Part shown: positions 50,355-59,321 of the stretch, one piece after another
Position numbering within the stretch: position 1 is the stretch's first letter
Layout of the letters: every line of letters begins with the position of its first letter
Notes under the pieces: model-generated
Told to the model about the DNA's origin: nothing
Database searches by the model: none
The model's input: the letters and a program-made list of their open reading frames with translations, nothing else
Program-made: the position numbers and the translations under genes
Assembly: GCF_016481275.1 (NCBI RefSeq)
Contig: NZ_JAEMNW010000002.1
Coordinates: 124,001 to 188,000 of the forward strand
DNA from: Antrihabitans auranticaus
GTDB taxonomy: Bacteria > Actinomycetota > Actinomycetes > Mycobacteriales > Mycobacteriaceae
DNA: 64,000 bases
Direction of reading: 5' to 3'

Positions 50355-51083
50355 GTGACGTCGCATACCGTGCGCGGGCAGCGCGTCGACATGCCTGTGC
50401 AGATCCGGCAGGCCAGTGCGTTCGCCGCGACGTACAACGTGTCGGCGGCCGCGGCACAGACGGTGATCGCGTACTCCGGACTCGAAGTCCTGCGACTGTT
50501 TCCGGGACGGGCGGTGTGCACCCTCGTATTCGTCGACTACGTCGACGGAGATCTCGGTCCGTACAACGAGTTCGGGGTTGCGTTCCTCGTCCGTGATCCC
50601 GTCAAGCGGCCCAAGCTGCTCGGCGACGTGCGGGCAGTGCTCGGTGGCGGTGCAGGTGTGTTCATCCACCGGTTGCCGGTCGACGGCGAGTTCACGATGG
50701 CTGCCGGCCGCGAAATCTGGGGCTTTCCCAAGGAACTCGCCGAGTTCGAGACCGACAGCTATGCGGGCGGACGACGCGGAATCTTGCGCAAGGACGGCCA
50801 GCTGATCGTGGATCTCCACGTCCAACAAGGTGTTCGGCTGCCCGGCTCGGGGATGAACACGTCCCTCGACGCCTTCACAAGCCTGGCCGGCGTCACCCGG
50901 CGAACGCAATGGTTGATGTCCCCGGCCGGTGTCCGGTCGAGACCCGGCGGCGCGCGACTGTCCCTTGGCGAGCACCCCTGGGCTCGCGAACTTGCGACGC
51001 TGGGACTCCCGCGTCGTGCGATGCTGACTTCGGTGATTCCGGAACTGCGCATGACATTCGAGGACGCAACTCCGGTCCGATAA
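50355..51083 (+). CDS. acetoacetate decarboxylase-family protein, KstR-linked
   Basis: GGAGGG four bases before the GTG at 50355 gives a 242-residue protein. The AAD-fold features are LGPYNEFGVAFLV and GREIWGFPKELAEFETD. The Schiff-base lysine would be Lys126. True acetoacetate decarboxylases have a second Lys directly after it that lowers the pKa; here it is Glu127, so chemistry other than simple decarboxylation is likely, as for other members of the AAD-like superfamily. The KstR-type site in its promoter suggests a role in steroid metabolism. It ends one base before the opposing GlcD gene stop. Confidence 0.78.
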   Translation: MTSHTVRGQRVDMPVQIRQASAFAATYNVSAAAAQTVIAYSGLEVLRLFPGRAVCTLVFVDYVDGDLGPYNEFGVAFLVRDPVKRPKLLGDVRAVLGGGAGVFIHRLPVDGEFTMAAGREIWGFPKELAEFETDSYAGGRRGILRKDGQLIVDLHVQQGVRLPGSGMNTSLDAFTSLAGVTRRTQWLMSPAGVRSRPGGARLSLGEHPWARELATLGLPRRAMLTSVIPELRMTFEDATPVR

Positions 51084-52460
51084 TCAGCGTGCCGGAACTA
51101 CCTTGCCTGGGTTGAGAATGTTGTGGGGATCCAGGGCACGCTTCACGCTGTAGTGCATATCGAGCACCGCGGGGTCGAGTTCCTTCGCGAGCCCGTCCAT
51201 CTTGAGCAGTCCGACTCCGTGCTCGCCTGTGACCGTGCCACCGAGTTCCAGCGCGGCGTCGATGATGTCGGTGAAGGCGGCCTGCGCTCGCGCGCGTGCA
51301 GCATTGTCGTCGTGCGGCGCGATGAGCAGTGGATGTAAGTTCCCGTCACCCGCGTGCGCGATGTTCGCGATGGTCGTTTCGCGGTGCGCTGCAATACGTT
51401 CGATGCGAGCCAGCATCTGCGGGACAGCCCGGATCGGAACACAGATGTCTTCGGTCAAGACGGGACCGAGGCGCTCCATTGCCGGGTATGCCAGTCTTCG
51501 CGCTGCGAACAACGCATCCGCTTCGGTCTGATCGGTGGAGTGCACAGCCCAATTGGCGCCGGCCTCTTCGAAAACGCGCTGGAGCCTGTGCGCCTCGTCG
51601 TCGCCAATCGCGCCCGGCGTGTCGACCCTGCCGAGCAACAGGACGTCGGCGTCGACAGACAGGCCCATGTTCTTCCACGCATCGACTGCAAGCAGGCACT
51701 GCTTGTCGACCAGTTCGAGCGCTGAAGGCGTAATGCCGGACGCCGCAACGGCTTCGACCGCGCGACCGGCAGTGACGATCGAGTCGAAGTAGCCGGCGAC
51801 CGTGCGCTCAGGCAACCTGCTCGGCCGCAGCCGGACGGTCACCTCGGTGATGATGCCGAGCGTGCCTTCTGAACCGACCATCAGGCCCGCCAGGTCATAC
51901 CCCGCGACGCCCTTGGCGGTCCGGCGACCGAGTCGCACGAGATCGCCTGTGCCCGTCACCACTTGCACTCCAAGCACGTAATCCCGCGTGACGCCGTACT
52001 TGAGGCAGCACACGCCACCGGCGTTGGTCGCGACGTTACCGCCGATGGTCGACCACGGCGAGCTTGCCGGATCGGGCGGGTACCACAGTCCGAGTTCTTC
52101 GCAGGCGCGCCGCAAGTCGTCGTTGACAACTCCCGGTTCGACAACCGCCAGCCGTTCGAGCGGGTCGATCTCCCGGATTGTCGTCATCCCGTCCAGCACG
52201 ATCACCATGCAGTCGCGAAGTGCGTTGGCGCCGCCGGACAAACCGGTTCCGGCGCCGCGGGCGACGACTGCGGTGCCCGTGTCGATGCACCAACGCACTG
52301 CGATCTGAACTTCTTCGGCGGTCCGCGGTCGCAAGACAGCGAGCGGCCGTTCGAACGGTGCCCATTCTGCCTCGTCGTGCAGATACTTGGCGATCACATC
52401 CGGGTCCAGGATCAATCGCCCTGGGGGAAGCGACTTTTCCAGGTCGGCGAGCGACATCAT
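51084..52460 (-). CDS. FAD-linked oxidase, GlcD/D-lactate dehydrogenase type
   Basis: This 458-residue flavoprotein has the PCMH domain (VARGAGTGLSGGANAL, DPASSPWSTIGGNVATNAGGVCCLKYG) and a C-terminal FAD-linked oxidase domain (IANIAHAGDGNLHPLL, GTVTGEHGVGLLKMDGL). These are the signature elements of glycolate oxidase GlcD and D-2-hydroxyacid dehydrogenases. There is no signal peptide. The ATG overlaps the TGA of the upstream M50-like gene (ATGATG). It converges on the AAD-family gene. The hydroxyacid substrate is unknown. Confidence 0.84.
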   Translation of the reverse strand: MMSLADLEKSLPPGRLILDPDVIAKYLHDEAEWAPFERPLAVLRPRTAEEVQIAVRWCIDTGTAVVARGAGTGLSGGANALRDCMVIVLDGMTTIREIDPLERLAVVEPGVVNDDLRRACEELGLWYPPDPASSPWSTIGGNVATNAGGVCCLKYGVTRDYVLGVQVVTGTGDLVRLGRRTAKGVAGYDLAGLMVGSEGTLGIITEVTVRLRPSRLPERTVAGYFDSIVTAGRAVEAVAASGITPSALELVDKQCLLAVDAWKNMGLSVDADVLLLGRVDTPGAIGDDEAHRLQRVFEEAGANWAVHSTDQTEADALFAARRLAYPAMERLGPVLTEDICVPIRAVPQMLARIERIAAHRETTIANIAHAGDGNLHPLLIAPHDDNAARARAQAAFTDIIDAALELGGTVTGEHGVGLLKMDGLAKELDPAVLDMHYSVKRALDPHNILNPGKVVPAR

Positions 52461-53238
52461 GGCGTCCGCGGGCCAGGTGTGTCAGCGTGCACGATTCGGC
52501 GCCACGTCAGCAGCACGATGATCGGTATGGCGAGCACCGAAGTGCGCGATAGGACGATCGACGCATTGTTGTCTTCCATCATTCCCGGAACTGCGAAGTA
52601 GCCGAAAACCACAGCGGTGGTCAAGATCAGCAGCGCCGCACGTTCGGCTTTGGAAGTGAAACCACAGGTGGTGATAAGCCAGGGGAGTGGAACGCGATAG
52701 AGGTCGATCAGCACCCACAGGACGAGGTACCCGCCGACCACGTACACCCACCACGGCGACATTCCGGTTCCCAGCAGGAAGTGATAACATCCCCGTCTTC
52801 GGGAAAGACGCGGAGCGGGATGTAGCAGAAGAGGTTCGCGGCGTTCATGACGTAGAGCCAGAACAGGACGTACGCGTGGAAGGGGCGACTTGCGAAGTAC
52901 TGCACGGTGATCAGCCAGCGCGTGATGAGGTACAGCCCGCCGTTGGCGAAGATCGGACCGGCAAAGGCAACGAGTGCAACCTGCCAGTCCTTGCCGGCTT
53001 TCAGGGCATCCCAGTAGTCGACGTTCTCGTTGATGTCGACGAATAGCAACACATTGAGAACACTGCCGGGACCCCAGTGAATATCGCCTGGAACAGGTTT
53101 GATTCCGACAAGCCAGGCGACGACCGAATGGGCGAACTCGTGCGGGAGCACGGCTGCGTAGTGCGTGAGCAGCAGAACGATCGGCGTCGCAGCCAGCAGC
53201 CATGCAGTCCGCGGGGGTGTCCGGATCACGGTAGCCAC
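52457..53238 (-). pseudogene. M50-like membrane metalloprotease gene with a single-base frameshift
   Basis: AGGAG five bases before the GTG at 53238 starts a membrane protein with AVLPHEFAHSVVAW, an HExxH zinc motif in a membrane helix as in site-2 proteases. The frame ends in FPEDGDVI at about 52790. Adding one T to the TT of GATGTTATCAC restores DVYHFLLGTGMSPWWVYVVGG and the rest of the gene in the next frame, to the stop at 52457, giving about 260 residues. The second half (residues about 150-260) has four further membrane segments. The break may be a real mutation or a sequencing error in a T run. The gene is coupled to the GlcD gene. Confidence 0.72.
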
Positions 53239-53269
53239 GGCGGCTCCTGTTCGGTAGCGGGCGCAGCGG

Positions 53270-54460
53270 TCAGGGCACGTTCGGCGCTTTGTCCGGGAAG
53301 AGAAGCGATCCGATCGCGTTCCCGATCGGGACGGCGTTGTTGATGTTTGCATTGGCCGTCGGCCCGAGATTGACGAACGCGACAATCGCGGTCTTCGATT
53401 CCTTCTCGTACAGGGCAATGCCGGCGTAGCCGCCGAACGCTGGATTCATGACCAGCCAGTTGTTCAGGTGCGCCGTGCCGAACGCGAAGTACTTCTCTGT
53501 GGTCAGCGGGCCGAGCCCAGCCGTCTTGGGTGCCATCATTTCTGTGAACACCGCGTCCGAGACAAGCTCGCCCGTGGCCAGTGCGCGAACCCAGCGGCCC
53601 ACCTCGGACACGTTCGAGTTCATGTTTCCGCTGTTGAGGAAGGCGGTGGGGCTCCAGAAGGTCGAGTCTTCGAACATGCCCCGCTCGTTCGTATAGCCGT
53701 GCAGGATCGGTTCGACCATCTGAGGGGTGAGCACGACCTGGCTGTTGTCCATGCCGAGCGGTGTGAAGATGTGCTCCTTCAGCAGTTCGCCGAGGGTTTT
53801 TCCGCTTGCCTTCTCGAGGACGACGCCGAGCAGGCACAGATCACTGTGCGCATAGGCGAAGCTGGTTCCGGGTTCGAACAGTGGGGGCCGGGCGTTGGCC
53901 AGGGCGAAGATCTCTTCGGCGGTGAAGCCCTTGATCGGATTGGCGTAGAACTCTTTGAGGAACTCGGGGTTCGTCACATAATCCGAGATGCCCGACGTCG
54001 AGTTCGCGAGCATACGTGGCGTGATCTTGTCGGCACGCGGGAAGTCGGGTACCCATTTGGCAACTGGATCGTCCATGTTCAGCGTGCCGGACTCGTTGAG
54101 CTGCAGAAGAACTGTCGAGAGCATCGGCTCCATCGGCTGGCCGACGCGCAACTGCATATCCGGCGTCGCAGGAACACCGACAGGAGATTCGCCGAGCGCA
54201 CCGAGAGCGATCTGCTCGTCCCCGCGCCACACACCGAACACGCCACCGGTGAGGTCGAGATCTTTCATCTGGGTGCGAACGATCTCGACGATCTTTTCGG
54301 CATTCGGGTCGCTGCTCAGCTCGATGCTCGACCCGCTCGTGGCCTTCGCCTCGTCCTTGTCGTCGCCGCTGTCCGACCCGCACGACACTGTGGTCGAGAC
54401 CAGGCCGACTGCAACTACCGCAACAATGCTCCGGTGCAACCAGCGGTTCGACATACTCAT
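53270..54460 (-). CDS. serine beta-lactamase-like lipoprotein lacking catalytic Ser and Lys
   Basis: This 396-residue protein has a lipoprotein-type signal (TTVSC, Cys27) and a beta-lactamase/PBP-fold domain. Where the family has GSxxK, it has GQPME: Gln108 in place of Ser and Glu111 in place of Lys (codons at 54137-54139 and 54128-54130). The second motif YxN is replaced by YAH, and the third (HxG) by FGG. The rest of the fold (LLQLNESGTLNMDDPVAKWVPDFP, LANSTSGISDYV) is intact. It is therefore probably a pseudoenzyme, perhaps binding a cell-wall ligand. AAGGGA lies seven bases before the ATG. Confidence 0.8.
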   Translation of the reverse strand: MSMSNRWLHRSIVAVVAVGLVSTTVSCGSDSGDDKDEAKATSGSSIELSSDPNAEKIVEIVRTQMKDLDLTGGVFGVWRGDEQIALGALGESPVGVPATPDMQLRVGQPMEPMLSTVLLQLNESGTLNMDDPVAKWVPDFPRADKITPRMLANSTSGISDYVTNPEFLKEFYANPIKGFTAEEIFALANARPPLFEPGTSFAYAHSDLCLLGVVLEKASGKTLGELLKEHIFTPLGMDNSQVVLTPQMVEPILHGYTNERGMFEDSTFWSPTAFLNSGNMNSNVSEVGRWVRALATGELVSDAVFTEMMAPKTAGLGPLTTEKYFAFGTAHLNNWLVMNPAFGGYAGIALYEKESKTAIVAFVNLGPTANANINNAVPIGNAIGSLLFPDKAPNVP

Positions 54461-54548
54461 GAATCGGTCCCTTCGAGAACCGGGCCGCTGCCGGTGTCGT
54501 TGGATTGTAAAGCGCGACTATTGTTGTCGTGGCCAGATTGGAGTGCCA

Positions 54549-55901
54549 GTGGACATAATCGGATCCGGTCCGTTCATCGACTGGGAGGCGATGACAGGTC
54601 TGTCGAAGTTCTGGATCGACATGATCAGCGTCCCGTTGTTCAGTGCTGTTGCAGGCGTTCTCGTGAACTGGACCGGTGTGTACATGTTGTTCACGCCGGT
54701 CAACTTTCGCGGGTTCTACGTGCCCGGACTGAAGACACTTTTCCCGTTCATTCCGCGGAAAGTGCAGCAACTCCCGATCTGGGCGCCCGGCGGAATCATC
54801 GGCTACCAGGGCTTCATACCTGCCCGAGCCGAGAAGATGGCGTGCTACATCGTCGACAAGGCGGTCGCCCGGATCGGCAGCGTCAAGGACTTCTACTACG
54901 AGTTCGATCCGCAGTCGGTCGCCGTACACATGTCGGAGGTCGTCAAACGTGATCTCCGGCCGCTTGTTTCGTCGGTGATGGAGCGTGAGCATCCAGGGTT
55001 GTGGCGGGATATGACGCCAGCGATGCGCGAGATCGTCTACGACAGAATCGAAGCGGAGATGCCTGGCATCTCCGAGCGCGCGCTGGAGCGAATCGGCGAA
55101 AACGTCGAGCAGATGATCGACATCAGACTGATGGCGATGAAGTTCCTCAAGAACAATCCGGAAATGCTGAAGGACATCGTGTGGAACATCAGCGCGCCCG
55201 AGCTGAAGTTCATGATCAGGATCGGCCTTCTGGGTTTGCCCTTCGGCATGCTGTTCGCGCTCGTCATCTACTACTACGGCAAGGTGCCCTACCTCGATGC
55301 GATCCCTGGTTGGGTAGTCGTACTCACCGGCGCTGCGCTGATCGGCGTCACGGTGAATCTGCTTGCGATCAAAGTCGTATTCGAGCCGGCCGAGCCGCAG
55401 CCGCGTTACAAGTACCTGTGGAAGCAGGCAAAGTTGGCGAAGCGGCAACCGCAGGCCGCGGAGGACTTCGGCAAACTGCTCGCGACGAACGTCATCAACA
55501 TCCCGAACGTCGCCGACGAACTACTCAACGGACCTCGCGGCGACCGAGTGCGCGGATTCATGGAAGACATCGTCACGCAGGAACTCGACAGAGTGCTCGG
55601 GCCGCTGCAATCGGTGGTGCGGGCAGCAGTCGGCACCAAGGAGTTCGACGCGATCAAGGCCGGTTCGATGGCAACCGGGCTCGAGTACGCGCCGACGATC
55701 ATCAATGACGAGGAATTCAATGCTGCACAGGCGGCGAAAATCGAGCGCTTCGCCAGAGACAAGCTCCGCGAACTGAGTCCGGCGCAGTTCATGGAATTGA
55801 TCTATTCGGTGATCGAGCAGGATGCGTGGTTGCTCTACGTCCACGGCGCACTGCTGGGGCTGGGTGTCGGCGGCCTGCACCTACTACTTTTTGGATCCTG
55901 A
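54549..55901 (+). CDS. DUF445 family membrane protein
   Basis: This 450-residue protein starts at GTG 54549 with GGAG five bases upstream. An N-terminal transmembrane segment (VPLFSAVAGVLVNWTGVYMLF), a FIPRK/GGIIGYQGFIPARAEKMA motif, long helical stretches, two central membrane segments (IGLLGLPFGMLFALVIYYY, WVVVLTGAALIGVTVNLLA) and a C-terminal helix (YVHGALLGLGVGGLHLLLF) fit DUF445. Its function is unknown; related proteins are proposed to be membrane or septal helical proteins. It is followed by a one-base gap and an Abi-alpha-type gene. Confidence 0.78.
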   Translation: MDIIGSGPFIDWEAMTGLSKFWIDMISVPLFSAVAGVLVNWTGVYMLFTPVNFRGFYVPGLKTLFPFIPRKVQQLPIWAPGGIIGYQGFIPARAEKMACYIVDKAVARIGSVKDFYYEFDPQSVAVHMSEVVKRDLRPLVSSVMEREHPGLWRDMTPAMREIVYDRIEAEMPGISERALERIGENVEQMIDIRLMAMKFLKNNPEMLKDIVWNISAPELKFMIRIGLLGLPFGMLFALVIYYYGKVPYLDAIPGWVVVLTGAALIGVTVNLLAIKVVFEPAEPQPRYKYLWKQAKLAKRQPQAAEDFGKLLATNVINIPNVADELLNGPRGDRVRGFMEDIVTQELDRVLGPLQSVVRAAVGTKEFDAIKAGSMATGLEYAPTIINDEEFNAAQAAKIERFARDKLRELSPAQFMELIYSVIEQDAWLLYVHGALLGLGVGGLHLLLFGS

Positions 55902-55902
55902 C

Positions 55903-56802
55903 ATGAGTGACGAAAGCAACCACGCAGACCAGCCGGGCGGGCGAGGAAGCAAGTCCACACTCGACGTTGCGGCGGACCTGGCCAAGTTCGCCACGAATCC
56001 GGTCGAAGTGGCAAGCGTGGCCAAGTTGTCCGCCGCGGCCCTGCTGCGCGCCATGGGCGCGCTCGGCCAAGGCGCCGTGGATACGTCGAACGAGATTGCC
56101 AAGCAGATCAGTTCGGGTGAACGAATAACCCAGATCGTCGACGATCGAATCGAACAGGTTGTCGCGGCTGCGCTATCGGCGCTCGGTGCGGAAGAGGCTG
56201 CAGCACATCGTGATTCCAGCCGGTCAGGGTCTCGCTCTACGCGCAGCCTGAAGACACGTGGCGACGACCTGCTCTCCCGCTCGTGGAATGCCGCGTCCTC
56301 CACAGGCTCCGAGCACCCGGCCTTCGATCGGATCCTCGACGAAATCACTCCCGACGAGGCACGAATCCTGCGGTTTCTCGCGGTGGCGGGACCGCAGCCC
56401 GCGATCGATATCCGCACGAGCACGCCGTTCGGCATCGGGTCGCAACGGCTCGCGGTGGGAATATCGTTCATTCCGGACATGGCCGGCTGTGCGTGGCCGG
56501 CCCGCGCCAGGCACTACCTCGGCAATCTGCACGGGCTTGGGCTCGTGAGTTTTTCGACGGAACCCGTCGAGGACTTCCGCAGATACCAGGTCACCGAAGC
56601 ACACCCTGAAGCCGTTGCCGCCTCGCATCGGGCGAAACGCACGATCGCGGTCTATCGCAGCATCTACCTGTCAGTCTTCGGTCTGCAATTCTGCGAGGAA
56701 TGCTTCACTCTCGACGGGTACGACGGTGGCGGGTGGGCGAAGTACGAACACAACGACCAGTACTGGGGGAAGGGCCCGCGGCTGCCGAAGCCGGTGGATT
56801 GA
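55903..56802 (+). CDS. DUF4393/Abi-alpha-type protein
   Basis: This 299-residue soluble protein follows DUF445 by one base. The N-terminal part is a helical, Ala-rich region with a weak coiled-coil pattern. The C-terminal region (HPAFDRILDEITPDEARILRFLAVAGPQPAID, then LGNLHGLGLVSF, VYRSIYLSVFGLQFCEECF) resembles the DUF4393 or abortive-infection alpha module, including HPAF-x-EI and ARIL-x-FL. In other bacteria Abi-alpha proteins are proposed to limit phage. The tight pairing with a membrane DUF445 protein suggests the two work together. The family assignment is moderate. Confidence 0.58.
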   Translation: MSDESNHADQPGGRGSKSTLDVAADLAKFATNPVEVASVAKLSAAALLRAMGALGQGAVDTSNEIAKQISSGERITQIVDDRIEQVVAAALSALGAEEAAAHRDSSRSGSRSTRSLKTRGDDLLSRSWNAASSTGSEHPAFDRILDEITPDEARILRFLAVAGPQPAIDIRTSTPFGIGSQRLAVGISFIPDMAGCAWPARARHYLGNLHGLGLVSFSTEPVEDFRRYQVTEAHPEAVAASHRAKRTIAVYRSIYLSVFGLQFCEECFTLDGYDGGGWAKYEHNDQYWGKGPRLPKPVD

Positions 56803-56824
56803 ACCGTCAGGGCAGGTGGACGGG

Positions 56825-57757
56825 CTACTCTGCGAACCAGCTTTCGATCTCGGCGCGCGAAGTAGAGCCGGCAAGCAACGCGGCCAGCAGGATTCGCGAT
56901 TGACTCGCCCGCAGGACGGGGGACACGATTGCGCCTGCCGCGACCAGGTCGAAGCCGCCCCCGCCGCCGCCGTAGGCGGCCGCGACGGGACCCTCGGGTA
57001 CTCGCGTCGACACCAGAACAACGACGCCCGTTGCGACGCAACGCTGTACAGCCGCGACGACTTCGGGATTCGCGTTGCCGCTACCCATTCCCTCGAGGAT
57101 CAGTCCGCTCGCACCTGCCGCCACGTACGCGTCGATAGCGGTTGCGTCGACGCCTGGATAGAGGGTGACGATGTCGACGCGCGTGCCGGCAATTGTGCGG
57201 CGCCCGAGAGTCTTTCGCGCTGTGGTGGTGCCTGCGAAGCCGTCGAGCGCGGTAGTGTGCACCTTGCGCGCGCCACGGGCGGCGACGATGGCGGTGCCGA
57301 AACTGATCAGCACGCCCCGGCCTCGCGCGGCATCGTCGGTCGCGAGGCTGACTGCCGAGGCGAGGTTGCCGGGTCCGTCTGGCTCTTCGTGGTCGGAATG
57401 GCGTTGCGCACCGGTGAAGACGACAGGCCGGGGGTCGTCGTGCTGCAGGTCGACGAGCATCGCGGTTTCTTCCATCGTGTCGGTACCGTGCAACACGACA
57501 ACGGCGTCGACCCCGTCGTCCGCAAGCGCACCTGCAACGGCCTCAGCGATCACGTCCATCTCGGTGAAGGACATCCGTGCGCTGTCTGTCGACATCAGAT
57601 CGTGCAGAACAAGATTCACCGATGCGGCAGCCTGTGCATGTTCGACGAACGCGTTGCCGGTCAACGTCGGATGGATGGCGCCGTCGGGACCTCGCGTGCC
57701 CGCGATGGTGCCGCCGGTCGTCACCACGGCGACTGTCTTGGTAGGCGTTTCACCCAT
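56825..57757 (-). CDS. ansA: type I/II L-asparaginase
   Basis: This 310-residue asparaginase has VVTTGGTIAGTRG (first active-site Thr) and VVVLHGTDTMEETAML (second Thr and Asp). There is no signal peptide, so it is cytoplasmic. It follows the aspartate ammonia-lyase gene by 44 bases on the same strand, giving asparagine to aspartate to fumarate. The glycine-rich AAAYGGGGGGFDLV near residue 265 is an unusual loop. Confidence 0.86.
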   Translation of the reverse strand: MGETPTKTVAVVTTGGTIAGTRGPDGAIHPTLTGNAFVEHAQAAASVNLVLHDLMSTDSARMSFTEMDVIAEAVAGALADDGVDAVVVLHGTDTMEETAMLVDLQHDDPRPVVFTGAQRHSDHEEPDGPGNLASAVSLATDDAARGRGVLISFGTAIVAARGARKVHTTALDGFAGTTTARKTLGRRTIAGTRVDIVTLYPGVDATAIDAYVAAGASGLILEGMGSGNANPEVVAAVQRCVATGVVVLVSTRVPEGPVAAAYGGGGGGFDLVAAGAIVSPVLRASQSRILLAALLAGSTSRAEIESWFAE

Positions 57758-57801
57758 GGTCTGAACCTAGGCGGTTGCGGGGGCGCCGCTTGCAGGCAGG
57801 G

Positions 57802-59256
57802 TCACGGTGTGTCCTGCCGCAGGTTTGCGAGGTGCTCGGGCTGCAGAATCCGGTCGAGTTCCGCGCGGTCGAGAAGCCTCTTCTCCAGTACGAGGTCGGC
57901 GACGTTGCGTCCGGTCAGCAACGCTTCCTGTGCAATGAGAGTCGCGGCGGGGTAGCCGATGTAGGGGTTGAGGGCGGTCACGAGCCCGATCGAATTCTCC
58001 ACCGAGGAGCGCAGTCGATCGGCGTTGGCGGTGATGCCGACAACGCAGCGTTCCGCCAGGGTGCGGCAGGCTGCGCCGAGATGAGTCATGCTCTCGGACA
58101 ACGACTTCACGATGATCGGCTCGAACGCGTTGAGCTGCAGCTGACCGGCCTCGGCGGCCATGGTGATGGTGACGTCGTGGCCGATCACTTCGTAGGCGAC
58201 CTGGTTGACGACCTCGGGGATGACCGGGTTCACCTTGCCCGGCATGATCGACGAACCTGCCTGGACGGGTGGCAGATTGATCTCACCGAACCCCGCGCGC
58301 GGGCCCGACGACAGCAGTCGGAGATCGTTGCAGATCTTCGACAGCTTCACCGCGACGCGCTTGAGTACGCCGGACAGGTGGACGAACTGGCCTACGTCCT
58401 GGGTGGCCTCGACGAGGTCCAGCGCGGTGACGAGCGGCAAGCCCGTGATCTCGCGCAAGTAGTCGCACGCGAGGGCGGAGTACCGCGGATCGGCGTTGAG
58501 CCCGGTCCCGATTGCTGTTGCGCCCAAGTTGATTTCGTGAACGAGGAGGGAGGCCTCTTCGAGGCGCGCACTGTCCTCTTCCATCGTCACCGCGTAGGTG
58601 CCGAACTCTTGGCCGAGTGTCATCGGCACGGCGTCCTGCAACTGGGTGCGGCCCATCTTCACGATCGTTCGAAACTCGGCAGACTTGGCAACGAAAGCCT
58701 CGCGTAGCACGCGCATTGCGTCGAGCAGTTCGCGGATGGCGAAGATCGTCGAGATGTTGACTGCGGTCGGATAGACGTCGTTCGTCGACTGGCTCAGATT
58801 CACGTGCTCGTTCGGATGCAGGAAGTCGTAGTCGCCCCGCTCGCGGCCGAGAATCTCGAGCGCCCGGTTGGCGATGACCTCGTTGGCATTCATGTTCGTC
58901 GACGTACCGGCACCGCCCTGAATGACGTCGACGACGAACTGGTCGTGCAATGCGCCGTCGAGGATCTCCTTGCAGGCCTGGCGAATAGCGTCGGCGCGGG
59001 TCTTGTCGAGGAGTCCGAGCGTGCAGTTTGCCGACGCCGCAGCCCATTTGACGGCAGCGAGGCCCGCGATGAGGTGTGTGTTCGAACCGATCCGTCGCCC
59101 GGTGATCGGGAAGTTCTCGATCGCTCGCAGCGTGTGCACGCCCCAGTAGGCGTCGGCGGGTACTTCACGGTCGCCGAGGAGGTCGTGCTCGATACGAAAG
59201 GCGATCACAGCTGGGGCAGGCTGAGTGGTAGCTGTCCGGCTGTCTGACAGGTTCAT
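57802..59256 (-). CDS. aspA: aspartate ammonia-lyase (aspartase)
   Basis: This 484-residue member of the fumarase/aspartase superfamily has the signature GSSIMPGKVNP. GAGTSTNMNANEVIANRALE, LSQSTNDVYPTA and GRTQLQDAVPMTLGQEFGTY are aspartase-like rather than fumarase-like. Aspartate is deaminated to fumarate and ammonia. The ATG at 59256 has a weak ribosome site. It and ansA form an operon for asparagine/aspartate catabolism, divergent from a DJ-1/PfpI gene. Confidence 0.87.
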   Translation of the reverse strand: MNLSDSRTATTQPAPAVIAFRIEHDLLGDREVPADAYWGVHTLRAIENFPITGRRIGSNTHLIAGLAAVKWAAASANCTLGLLDKTRADAIRQACKEILDGALHDQFVVDVIQGGAGTSTNMNANEVIANRALEILGRERGDYDFLHPNEHVNLSQSTNDVYPTAVNISTIFAIRELLDAMRVLREAFVAKSAEFRTIVKMGRTQLQDAVPMTLGQEFGTYAVTMEEDSARLEEASLLVHEINLGATAIGTGLNADPRYSALACDYLREITGLPLVTALDLVEATQDVGQFVHLSGVLKRVAVKLSKICNDLRLLSSGPRAGFGEINLPPVQAGSSIMPGKVNPVIPEVVNQVAYEVIGHDVTITMAAEAGQLQLNAFEPIIVKSLSESMTHLGAACRTLAERCVVGITANADRLRSSVENSIGLVTALNPYIGYPAATLIAQEALLTGRNVADLVLEKRLLDRAELDRILQPEHLANLRQDTP

Positions 59257-59321
59257 GTATCGAGTGTGACTCCCGCAGCGCCGGATTGTCAATCGTCGTA
59301 TTCGAGGCGCATCCTGACCGG

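Noticed and set aside
53841-55448. 535-codon frame opposite DUF445 and upstream sequence
   Set aside because: It runs antisense to DUF445 and into the lipoprotein gene in another phase. The product is charged and has no motif.
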